Positions 31,811 to 38,560 of a DNA stretch of 38,560 nt are shown one piece after another; within the stretch, counting starts at the first letter, position 1, and each line of letters begins with the position of its first letter. Where the stretch lies: NCBI RefSeq assembly GCF_014201505.1, contig NZ_JACHEO010000028.1:1-38560 (forward strand), written 5' to 3'. The notes beneath the pieces are model-generated. The model saw only the letters and a program-made list of their open reading frames with translations, made no database searches and was not told where the DNA came from. The translations under genes and the position numbers were made by a program. Origin of the DNA: Desulfoprunum benzoelyticum (lineage in GTDB: Bacteria; Desulfobacterota; Desulfobulbia; Desulfobulbales; Desulfocapsaceae).

Positions 31811-34800
31811 TCAGGCGACTATCTCAACCTCGGCCCCGGCCATGGCGAGTCTGGCCCATAGCAGCTCAGGCCCGAGGGCGATTTTGAGCTCAGAGCGATC
31901 CGGCAGACAGTAGACCAGTACCATCGAATCGGATTCTTCCTCAGCAGACTCCACCTTATGGGGTTGACCGATCATCTCCATGATCTGGTCGACGGTCATC
32001 CCCTTGCGTAAGCGGTGCAACGTATCCGGGAGACTGAGTCGTTTCCGGCTTGAGGACGTTCTGTCCCCCTTAATTACCACCTCACCGACCAGGAAGTCAG
32101 CACCAGACTCCTCGAGGCGAAGGGTCATGACCTGCCGCTGTTCATCCGGCCGGCAGTAGTTGGTGAAGACATTGACGGTGACCGTACAGGGTCCGCACAG
32201 CGTCTGCTGCTGCGAACCGTAATAATGGGCCTTGATCTGATACGCCCCGGGGACGGCCCAACGCAGGACATATTCCTCCGGCCCGTAGCCATCCCGGAAG
32301 TCTCGGGACACCAGGCCGCCGATCGCTGTCAACTGATGCGCATAGCTGGCATGCTCTCCGGCCGGCTCGAAGACATGAAGATCGATATCGGTGAGATCGG
32401 CATCCCAGGACATCGAGATCCGAATATCGAGATCGAGGACCTTGATCAGGCGCCGGTCGAAATGGGCGGGGGGAGCAATCCCGGCCAGGTTCGCCAGGCG
32501 GATCAGGCGGTTGAGTTCCATCAGGGCGATGATCTCGATCTCCGGGAACCGCTCCCAGGGCTGTCTGGCCACGGTGTACAGCAGGTCCATCGCCCGAAGG
32601 ATATCGTCGCCGGCGGCTGTGGCTTGCCACCGCTCGCCGAGGGCCAGGGCCAGATCGCGATACGACTGCGGCTCATCGTCCCGGAGGGTGAGAATCCGCT
32701 CGAACACCTCGATCGCCTGGTCCAGTTCCCCCGCCTGCTGCAGGCGCCAGGCGTACATCCGCATCAGACTGACCTCTTCGAGATCCATCTCCAGCAGATT
32801 CGACAAGACCCGCAGACCGATTTCCCTTTCCCCTGTCCCAAGAAAATGGTCGGCACAGTCGAAGAAGAAGGCGGGACTAGCGGCGTATTCCTGCCGCTGG
32901 CGGAGATATTGACGATACCCTTCTCCCGGGGTGCTTCTGATCCGCTCGAGATACGGAGTATCGGGCGACCAGGCCATCAGGGTTGTTGAGGGGCGCTGCG
33001 GTTGTGGAACAAAGTCCTGTTCGTAAGCAGACCATTCGTCTTCATCCGCCTGAAACGAGGAGGGGGCACAACTCTCAAACACATCGAAGGGCTCTGATCG
33101 CGAAAAACAGATATCGCTTTCGAATACATCCGCTTCGGTTGCGGCTGAAAAACTCCGTTGCGTCATCGGCGACTCCACTGTTGCCGACCGACGACGGGGG
33201 CCCGGCTGTGGCGAAACCGGTTTGTACTCCTTCTTCCACCATTCGACCCGCTTCTGCCACAGAGCGACGATGACCTCCAAATGGCCACTGGAAAGAACCT
33301 TGATCTCCTTCTCCCTGATCTCGTGATGGCTACGATAGGCGGCCAGCATCTCCGGCCGCGATGCCGGCGGCTCGACACCGTACTCGAGATATTGATCGAT
33401 ATTCTCCAGCACCAGCAGCGACGTCCCGGTGCTGACGACGCCGTACTTCCTCGCCAGCGTCAAGATCTCCTCGGACTGGCTGCCCTGCAGGATCGACAGG
33501 TTCTGGATATGCCGGCCGGCCCACTGCCGGGCAATTACCTCCCCCTGGTTCGCCTGCGCGGCATTGATAGTGATATTCTCACCGGTGGAGAGGGTAACGG
33601 TACCACTCCATCCGGTGAGTTGGCCGAGGATGACCAACCGATCGCCCTGCAGGAAGGTGGAGATATTGGCACAGCCATCGATGGCGGCATTGGCGGGAAC
33701 CGCCTGGAAGTGGATCACCATCGCCGCGGCCTTGTCGGCACCGGTCTGCAGCAGGTTGATGCAGGTCCCGCCGCTCCGCTCGGCCAGATAGCGCAAAAAG
33801 GCCGGATTGTTGCGGACCTGGCTGGTGCAAGTGAACACCCTGGTGCCCCCGATTCTCGGGAGACGGTCGTTGACGGTGGCCATACCGTCGGTGAACAGCA
33901 GCCAGGCCTCCGCATCCCAGGTGTCGGTCAGATCGAGCTGCGAAAAGTCCGTCGCCCCATCGGAGGGCAGTTCCTGCAGGTAACGGTACAGTTCTTCCGC
34001 TTGACCGTCCCCGACGCAAAACGTGGTGATGTTGTCGAGCCGGTTGCTGAAGACCCTGACTTCGACGGCGAGATTGCGCCACCGGGAAAACAACACCTGG
34101 AGGAACTCGAGATCCCGACTCGTATCGGTCCGGCTGCCCGAGGCGTCCCAGGCGATGCCGATCTTGTTGGGCCTCCAGGCCTGCTCCGGGGAATGTTGCT
34201 TCATCAGCTCACTGATACAGAAGAAGGTTTCCCCCTCCCCGGTAGTCTCGACCATGTCGACTCGATCCGGCAGGTCCGGCAGGCGAATGAGGAGATCGTC
34301 CGTCGGCACCCCTCGGGTCAGTCGAGCCTCGGCCACCCACATGTTCTGCCAATGAGTGAGGTTCATATTGCCCTGGCCGCCGCTGATCGTGGGGACCACC
34401 GGCGTCTGCCGGACTTCGATCCGCAGCGATACCGCGTCAAGATCCTGCGCATGCTGCAGTGGCAGGTAATAGCCCGCCTCGTTGCCCGACAGGTTCAGCT
34501 CGCTGGTATAGGTGATGCTGACGGTGCGGGTCCCCCGGGCAGGGATGGGATAGACCCGGGTGCGATAGACGTTACCCTGGCTCTGTTCGACCAGGCCGGG
34601 GTCGATGCCCTTGCGGATCTCGACCTCGAGGATCTGCCGCGCTTCCTTTTTGGCGACGATCACCCCGTCAAGCATTCGGCCGTCGATATCGAGGGCATAC
34701 CCGCAGACCACGCCGTTGTCGGGCAGCGGGAAGGTCAGTTCCCCTTCCAGGACCCGGGAGTTGGGATTATGGAAACACATGGTCTGGGTGGTCTGGGCGA

Positions 34801-34939
34801 ACAGCCCGCTCACCGTCACCTTGATATCGAGACTGGTGAGCTGGATCGGCAGTTCTCCATGGGGGGAATTCATGCTTGGCAAACGGTCATGCACTCCGAA
34901 CTGATTCTTCCTGCCGCCCTCTCCTGTGACAAAATCCAT
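31811..34939 (-). CDS. VIT-vWA-TPR protein with DUF2135 and BamE-like C-terminus (1042 aa)
   Basis: Domains in order: a VIT domain (about residues 28-150; LEGELTFPLPDNGVV, DGVIVAKKEAR, YPIPARGTRTVSITY), a vWA domain with a complete MIDAS (WDASGSR, D265; LLFTDGMAT about 350), a Ser/Pro linker, a TPR-like stretch (AGELDQAIEVFERILTLRDD, about 755-775), a DUF2135-like domain (SWDADLTDIDLHVFEPAGE, about 885) and a final BamE/SmpA-like segment (LRKGMTVDQIMEMIGQPH, about 985). No signal peptide is seen. VIT-vWA proteins are usually metal-dependent adhesion or scaffold proteins. AAGGAGAG lies before ATG 34939. GC-rich, unlike the operon downstream. Confidence 0.92.
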   Translation of the reverse strand: MDFVTGEGGRKNQFGVHDRLPSMNSPHGELPIQLTSLDIKVTVSGLFAQTTQTMCFHNPNSRVLEGELTFPLPDNGVVCGYALDIDGRMLDGVIVAKKEARQILEVEIRKGIDPGLVEQSQGNVYRTRVYPIPARGTRTVSITYTSELNLSGNEAGYYLPLQHAQDLDAVSLRIEVRQTPVVPTISGGQGNMNLTHWQNMWVAEARLTRGVPTDDLLIRLPDLPDRVDMVETTGEGETFFCISELMKQHSPEQAWRPNKIGIAWDASGSRTDTSRDLEFLQVLFSRWRNLAVEVRVFSNRLDNITTFCVGDGQAEELYRYLQELPSDGATDFSQLDLTDTWDAEAWLLFTDGMATVNDRLPRIGGTRVFTCTSQVRNNPAFLRYLAERSGGTCINLLQTGADKAAAMVIHFQAVPANAAIDGCANISTFLQGDRLVILGQLTGWSGTVTLSTGENITINAAQANQGEVIARQWAGRHIQNLSILQGSQSEEILTLARKYGVVSTGTSLLVLENIDQYLEYGVEPPASRPEMLAAYRSHHEIREKEIKVLSSGHLEVIVALWQKRVEWWKKEYKPVSPQPGPRRRSATVESPMTQRSFSAATEADVFESDICFSRSEPFDVFESCAPSSFQADEDEWSAYEQDFVPQPQRPSTTLMAWSPDTPYLERIRSTPGEGYRQYLRQRQEYAASPAFFFDCADHFLGTGEREIGLRVLSNLLEMDLEEVSLMRMYAWRLQQAGELDQAIEVFERILTLRDDEPQSYRDLALALGERWQATAAGDDILRAMDLLYTVARQPWERFPEIEIIALMELNRLIRLANLAGIAPPAHFDRRLIKVLDLDIRISMSWDADLTDIDLHVFEPAGEHASYAHQLTAIGGLVSRDFRDGYGPEEYVLRWAVPGAYQIKAHYYGSQQQTLCGPCTVTVNVFTNYCRPDEQRQVMTLRLEESGADFLVGEVVIKGDRTSSSRKRLSLPDTLHRLRKGMTVDQIMEMIGQPHKVESAEEESDSMVLVYCLPDRSELKIALGPELLWARLAMAGAEVEIVA

Positions 34940-35006
34940 CGTGATTTCTCTCCTTGGTGAAATGATGGGAATGGAACTTCAGGCACCTCTCATTGCCGGC
35001 CAACGG

Positions 35007-35387
35007 TCAATCATCATAGATCGACCACCCGCTGCCATAGGGGTTGTTCGGACTGTCATGGCGGTAGCGACTCCCGGCGCCGTAGGGATTGTTGATGCTG
35101 TCGGAAGAGTATCTGCTGCCATACCGGCCGTAGGGATTGGAGATGGAGTCGGAGTCGTACCGGTTGCCGTTCATTCTGCCCCGGTAATTGTTGTCACTGT
35201 CAAACAGTTCCGGACCATCCGAGGTGTACTTGTTGCGCATCGACTGTTTGATCCGGAAATCCTGGTAACCGGGGCCGGAGGTGGAGTTCGGAGTATACGG
35301 GTTCCTGCTGAGCTGACCGAGATAGTCTCCGGAATAGGCGGGAACTGCCAGACCAAGAACGAACACGACAGTGATCATCTTCTTCAT
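35007..35387 (-). CDS. Secreted NPYG-repeat protein (126 aa)
   Basis: ATG 35387 follows AGGAGGGTGTTCGA and opens a clear Sec signal peptide (KKMITVVFVLGLAVPAYSG, residues 2-20, cleavage after AYS). The mature part is low complexity: repeats such as YDSDSISNPYGRYGSR, YSSDSINNPYG and YRHDSPNNPYG in the last 50 residues, rich in Ser, Asn, Tyr and Gly. Similar periplasmic repeat proteins are, from memory, common in Desulfuromonadales. The role is unknown. It lies upstream of the vWA gene with a 67-base gap, so the two may be co-transcribed. Confidence 0.88.
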   Translation of the reverse strand: MKKMITVVFVLGLAVPAYSGDYLGQLSRNPYTPNSTSGPGYQDFRIKQSMRNKYTSDGPELFDSDNNYRGRMNGNRYDSDSISNPYGRYGSRYSSDSINNPYGAGSRYRHDSPNNPYGSGWSIYDD

Positions 35388-35719
35388 TCGAACACCCTCC
35401 TGTGCATAAGAAGGACCCACCGCCATGGGTGGTATCCGGGACAGGCGACCAGAGATCCGGTCACCGCTATGAGCTTACAACAACAGATAGGACAAATACG
35501 GTCCTACCAGTGAGATCGGGCGACGTATCTGTGCAGTTTTGGCGGATTACTGGCGCAGGGGTTTCACATTGTGGTGCCTGCCTCCCTGCTGAACGGGCTC
35601 AATGCATTGAAATTATGGATGATCGAAAAATATGTCTGTAGAGTGCAAAAATATTGTCAGAAGGACAGTTTTCAGGGACAAAAACCCCCTATTGCTCATC
35701 AAAGATGTCAGGAATGGTC
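35388..35719. other. Gene-free stretch upstream of the NPYG-repeat gene
   Basis: About 330 bases with no gene I can support. A plus-strand stretch near 35535-35690 reads partly like protein (GLLAQGFHIVVPASLLNGLN) but has no start or ribosome binding site, so it may be the remnant of a lost element. A dyad ACCCACCGCCATGGGTGGT lies near 35415-35434 just before the secreted-protein gene and could be its operator. Confidence 0.4.
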
Positions 35720-36313
35720 TCACCTTCTCCTGTTGAGTTTGGCGAACAGCTTCGGGTTTCTCTCTTTCCACCACTGAAGATAATGCCTGTTGCAGCAGAA
35801 AGAGGAGACCTCATGGACCATGATGCCATGCTCGAACTCGCTGCCGCAGACGGTACATCGGCCGGAGTTCCCTATTTCAGGGCGAATCGCGTTGTGGGCA
35901 GGAATCCGGAAGTACAGGGTATTCTCATACAGGCCCGGGTAAAATTGGTGCCCCCGGACCACGGTTGGTCCATGGGATTCGGTCGTACAGATCTGCCAGA
36001 GCGGGCCAGGGATGGGTATCTCCGAAGCAACCGCTTCCGTCAAACTGAAGGACGAACACGAGTTTATCTTCTTCTTTGGTTTGATATCATTGTGGTTGCG
36101 CACGACATAGAACCTGTCGACGCACCCTTTTCCACAGTATTTGAACGGCAGTTCGGTCTCGGTGAAATCGATGGCGAGCCTCTGGCTTTCCCTTGTGAAT
36201 TTCTGCAAGTACCCCGGCGTGATCGGGGTGCCGATCAGCCTGTCCCATGTTTCCTTGAGAATGTCATAGGTGAACGATTCCACCGTCCAATGGACGCACT
36301 GCAGGCAGAGCAT
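35720..36313 (-). CDS. Cys-rich, zinc-binding-like protein (197 aa)
   Basis: ATG 36313 follows GGGAGGTCCTC. The start CLQCVHWTVESF has a CxxC, a second pair lies at YCGKGCVDRFYV (about residues 62-73), and a third set, CTVCGSEFEHG with CCNRHYLQWW, near the C-terminus (about 155-185). This arrangement suggests at least two zinc sites. A basic patch (KPKKKINS) lies in between. The family is not recognised. The open frame continues upstream to 36571 but the extra 86 residues have no ribosome binding site and look like untranslated sequence. Its role is not known. Confidence 0.7.
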   Translation of the reverse strand: MLCLQCVHWTVESFTYDILKETWDRLIGTPITPGYLQKFTRESQRLAIDFTETELPFKYCGKGCVDRFYVVRNHNDIKPKKKINSCSSFSLTEAVASEIPIPGPLWQICTTESHGPTVVRGHQFYPGLYENTLYFRIPAHNAIRPEIGNSGRCTVCGSEFEHGIMVHEVSSFCCNRHYLQWWKERNPKLFAKLNRRR

Positions 36314-36696
36314 GAGGACCTCCCGTGCTGGAATAATCTTGAATTCAGTTCCTGTTCGGACTACCGCAAAAACAACAGCTGATCTGGCGCTGTCTCTTCG
36401 ACTCGATTTTGTAGGCTCATATCTCAAGGTGCTTGCTGAGGACGCACCACCGCCTTTCGACATTTCTGGAAAATTTGTCGATATTACGGTATCTTTGACG
36501 TCTAATTGGGCTGATAATTTGAAGTGCTGCTTATTATACGAAGATTTGTGATAAATGCAACCAGGCGGCAATTATCTGATTTTATAAAATATTTCAAATA
36601 TTGGTTATTTCCCCCTGTCTGTTGATTCTCGTCGCCCTTCCGTTCATGCAGCAGAGGCTGTTGCCCAAACCTCAGGGCGACCTGATTCGATTGCCA
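36314..36696 (-). promoter_or_regulatory. Intergenic region with palindrome and promoter candidate
   Basis: About 380 bases. On the minus strand TTGAAA, a 17-base spacer and TAATTG (about 36596-36568) could drive the 35720-36313 gene. The -35 box lies in a near-perfect 15-base palindrome, AATATTTCAAATATT (36588-36602), a possible operator. An open frame runs through part of the region without a ribosome binding site. Confidence 0.4.
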
Positions 36697-37179
36697 TCAG
36701 CGACATTGCATCTGATATCGGTTCAGAACAGGCAGAGTCCGGTGCGCCAGGCGGACCATCGCCTCGATCCACTGGTGCTCATCGGAGTCGTCGAGGTAGA
36801 CCTTGATCCGCATCTCGTCGCCGGGAGCCTGTTCCTTCGATGCCGGGCCCCCCTCGTCGATCCAGGTCAATCGATGCGGCAGCGACAGCCGGCCGCGCAG
36901 GTTCGCCTTGAGGTACCAGTACAGCTCCTTCTGTTGTCGCCGCTCACCGTCGACCGTCCGCGGCCTGAGTTCCAGTTCCACCCATTTCCGGCCCCAGTCC
37001 TGGGCAAAGGTGAAATACACCGCCGGCAGAACCGTCGTGGCCCGGGCGGCGGACCCGTCGTTCTTCACGGTCCTGAACCGGAGGTCGATATTCTCGGCCC
37101 GCAGTTTCCCATGGGCGCTCTCGATGAACTCTTCCCATTGCCGTCTTTTCAGTGGATTGCGGATGTGTGTCAGTCTCAT
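36697..37179 (-). CDS. Unknown basic protein divergent from the WYL regulator (160 aa)
   Basis: ATG 37179 follows GGAGGCGTTCC. The sequence MRLTHIRNPLKRRQWEEFIE opens a helical, basic N-terminus; the middle has YFTFAQDWGRKWVELELRPR (about residues 53-72) and ELYWYLKANLRGRL; the end is HQWIEAMVRLAHRTLP. I do not recognise the family. Loose similarity to DUF4268-type C-terminal regions of defence proteins (Arg and Trp pattern around a predicted strand-helix unit) is possible but weak. A longer open frame upstream to 38118 is antisense to the WYL gene and is not real. It shares its promoter region with the WYL gene and may be its target. Confidence 0.75.
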   Translation of the reverse strand: MRLTHIRNPLKRRQWEEFIESAHGKLRAENIDLRFRTVKNDGSAARATTVLPAVYFTFAQDWGRKWVELELRPRTVDGERRQQKELYWYLKANLRGRLSLPHRLTWIDEGGPASKEQAPGDEMRIKVYLDDSDEHQWIEAMVRLAHRTLPVLNRYQMQCR

Positions 37180-37205
37180 GGAACGCCTCCTGAAGTTATA
37201 GGGTG

Positions 37206-37301
37206 ATCGACATCGCAGGCGGCGTCTCGCCCGGCCTCCTGTCGCCGCCGGGTCGATGCCGCTTTCATTTGACTCTTTATAGCAGGCGTGATAGGTCAAA
37301 T
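37206..37301. promoter_or_regulatory. Divergent promoter region with two dyads
   Basis: The first dyad has arms ATCGAC/GTCGAT (37206-37211, 37252-37257) with inner GGCGGCG/CGCCGCC (37218-37224, 37243-37249). The second has ATTTGAC (37267-37273) and GTCAAAT (37295-37301). TTGACT 37269-37274 with ATAGGT 37291-37296 (16-base spacer) could be the WYL gene promoter, overlapping the second dyad. Autoregulation by the WYL protein is an inference. Confidence 0.55.
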
Positions 37302-37332
37302 ACTGTCCGACCACTGAAGAGGAGAAATTTTT

Positions 37333-38319
37333 ATGCCGAAATACAAACCGCAGCATTCCCGGCTGCTCTTCATCGACCGGGAGCTTGCCAGGGGCCGCTA
37401 TCCCAACTGCTCTCAACTGGCCGGCGACTACGAGGTCAGCGCCAAAACCATCCAGCGCGACCTCGACTACATGCGCTATCAGCTCGACGCCCCGATCGAG
37501 TATTCGGCCAAACACCGGGGGTATTACTACACCGAGCCGAACTACCAGCTGCCTGCCATTTCGGTCAAGGAGAGCGACCTGTTCGCGATTTACCTGGCCG
37601 AAAAACTGCTGACCCAGTACGAGGGAACGCCGCTGTATGACAGCCTGCGCTCGGTGTTCCGCAAGATCGAGGAATCGCTGCCGGCAAAGACCACCGTCGA
37701 TCTCGGCAACGACCATGCCCGGTTCACCGTTTTTCCTCCATCCAACACCCTGATCCGGCCCGGCATCTGGGAGAAGGTGGCGGAGGCGATCCGCCTTTCC
37801 CGCCGGATCAGGGTCGTCTACCGCACCCCCGGCGCCGAGCCGGCAGTGCGTGACCTTGATCCCTACCATGGTGTCCGCTTCGAAGGGGACTGGTATGTCG
37901 TTGGCCATTGCCATCGACGCAACGATATCCGCACCTTCAGCCTGGCGCGGATGGAGAGCGTCGTACTGCTGTCCACCGACTTCCGCATCCCCGCAACCTT
38001 CGACTTCAGTCGCCTTTCCGGCAGCCATTTCGGGGTTCACTGGAGCGACAACGAATATCAAGTCAAGATCCGCTTCGACCGGGAGGTGGCGGGATACATC
38101 CGGGAGCGGCGCTGGCACCCGACTCAGCAGATCGACGAAAATCTCGACGGATCCGTGGTCCTGTCACTGACCGTCAATCACCTGCTGGAATTGAAGCGCT
38201 GGGTTTTGTCCTGGGGAAACATGGCAAAGGTGTTGGCGCCGCCGGATTTCGTTGAGGACATCCATGAATGCACAGTAGAGATGAATAAGCTTTATAATTC
38301 CATTAAGCCTTCAATTTAG
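37333..38319 (+). CDS. WYL-domain transcriptional regulator (328 aa)
   Basis: The N-terminal winged helix reads LLFIDRELARGRYPNCSQLA then YEVSAKTIQRDLDYMRYQL (recognition helix AKTIQRDLDYM, about residues 36-46), typical for YafY/DeoR-type WYL regulators. The WYL domain follows with RIRVVYRTPG (about 160) and DPYHGVRFEGDWYVVGHCHRR (about 175-195), FSLARMESV; the C-terminal WCX part has VKIRFDREVAGYIRERRWHP. WYL domains bind oligonucleotide-type ligands in known cases, and family members repress several defence systems (BrxR/CapW). GAAGAGGAG precedes the ATG. It is the only gene on the plus strand in the window. Confidence 0.93.
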   Translation: MPKYKPQHSRLLFIDRELARGRYPNCSQLAGDYEVSAKTIQRDLDYMRYQLDAPIEYSAKHRGYYYTEPNYQLPAISVKESDLFAIYLAEKLLTQYEGTPLYDSLRSVFRKIEESLPAKTTVDLGNDHARFTVFPPSNTLIRPGIWEKVAEAIRLSRRIRVVYRTPGAEPAVRDLDPYHGVRFEGDWYVVGHCHRRNDIRTFSLARMESVVLLSTDFRIPATFDFSRLSGSHFGVHWSDNEYQVKIRFDREVAGYIRERRWHPTQQIDENLDGSVVLSLTVNHLLELKRWVLSWGNMAKVLAPPDFVEDIHECTVEMNKLYNSIKPSI

Positions 38320-38325
38320 CACCAA

Positions 38326-38342
38326 CACAGGGTTAGCCTGTG
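38326..38342 (+). terminator. Short hairpin after the WYL gene
   Basis: CACAGG and CCTGTG form a six-base stem with a GTTAG loop, starting seven bases after the stop codon. There is no T run, so it is only a candidate. A TGCCCCT/AGGGGCA pair (about 38359-38424) follows further on. Confidence 0.3.
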
Positions 38343-38469
38343 ACAGGCCAAATAACTGATGCCCCTCCTCCCCCTTTTGCCAGAATTGCTACCATCTGGG
38401 CATGAGGAATATCCTAAGGGGCAGAGCACTAAGCTTCAACATCAACCCCACAACCTCGATCTTATCAGA

Positions 38470-38560
38470 TTCTGATTACCATCGAACTTCAGCCAGCTTG
38501 AGCAGGCGCTGCGGGACCGGCTGAGTTTGTAAGGCTATATAGGTTAACCGATCAACCATT
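38470..38560. repeat. 91-bp terminal inverted repeat, right copy
   Basis: An exact reverse complement of 2-92, reaching the last base of the window. The 150 bases between the WYL stop and this repeat hold no gene. Confidence 0.95.

Noticed and set aside
33158..34960. 600-residue plus-strand open frame
   Set aside because: It is a shadow of the VIT-vWA gene, caused by high GC at third positions; the minus-strand gene has clear domains.
36697..38118. 473-residue minus-strand open frame across the WYL gene
   Set aside because: Its first 310 residues are antisense to a well-supported WYL regulator in GC-rich DNA; only the part from 37179 has a ribosome binding site and is kept.

Overview
The window reads as an accessory-gene island from a Gram-negative bacterium. 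A deltaproteobacterial (Desulfuromonadales-like) host is my best guess, from the DUF1670 pair, the secreted NPYG-repeat protein and the integron style. No rRNA, tRNA or core housekeeping gene is present, so the lineage is inference. Base composition changes in blocks: AT-rich cassettes on the left, a near-balanced block at 13.3-19.5 kb, a more AT-rich operon at 19.8-31.4 kb and a GC-rich block from 31.8 kb on. This points to several acquisitions. Positions 2-92 and 38470-38560 are a perfect 91-bp inverted repeat. The whole window therefore lies between two inverted copies of one repeat, which may be a real element end or a repeat at which an assembly broke.

Region 1 (about 0.2-13.2 kb) is an integron. 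A tyrosine recombinase with the integron-integrase insertion (7456-8892, minus) is followed downstream by an attI-like site. Next come one-gene cassettes, all on the minus strand, each closed by an attC-type hairpin with RYYYAAC/GTTRRRY ends. The integrase points the same way as its cassettes, the 'reversed' layout. More cassettes lie on the other side of the integrase (11.06-13.16 kb). A two-gene DUF1670 unit with 22-bp inverted ends (9199-11002) sits between the two arms. A group II intron (1930-3867) is inserted in the R' core of one attC. Three cassettes encode nuclease-like proteins (PD-(D/E)XK or CoiA-like); the others are zinc-ribbon, membrane or unknown proteins.

Region 2 (13.3-31.4 kb) holds two tightly packed minus-strand operons that look like anti-phage defence. 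The first is a DUF6361-like protein, a two-motif PLD protein and a SNF2-type helicase, overlapping in series; this resembles the three-gene Azaca layout as I remember it. The second is a UPF1-like SF1 helicase with a C-terminal nuclease, a membrane-anchored coiled-coil protein, a membrane-anchored coiled-coil McrB-like AAA+ protein, a DUF2357/McrC-like partner and a divergent Hsp70. This matches the general plan of the CoCoNuT branch of McrBC-type systems, but both coiled-coil proteins carry an N-terminal membrane helix and the McrC-like protein shows no obvious nuclease motif. The operon opens with a six-codon leader ORF translationally coupled to the helicase.

Region 3 (31.5-38.3 kb) is GC-rich. 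It has a small acidic membrane protein, a large VIT-vWA-TPR-DUF2135-BamE-like protein, a secreted NPYG-repeat protein, a Cys-rich protein, an unknown 160-aa protein and a divergent WYL-domain regulator with clear operator-like dyads. WYL regulators often control defence loci, so this one may regulate the island, but that is inference.
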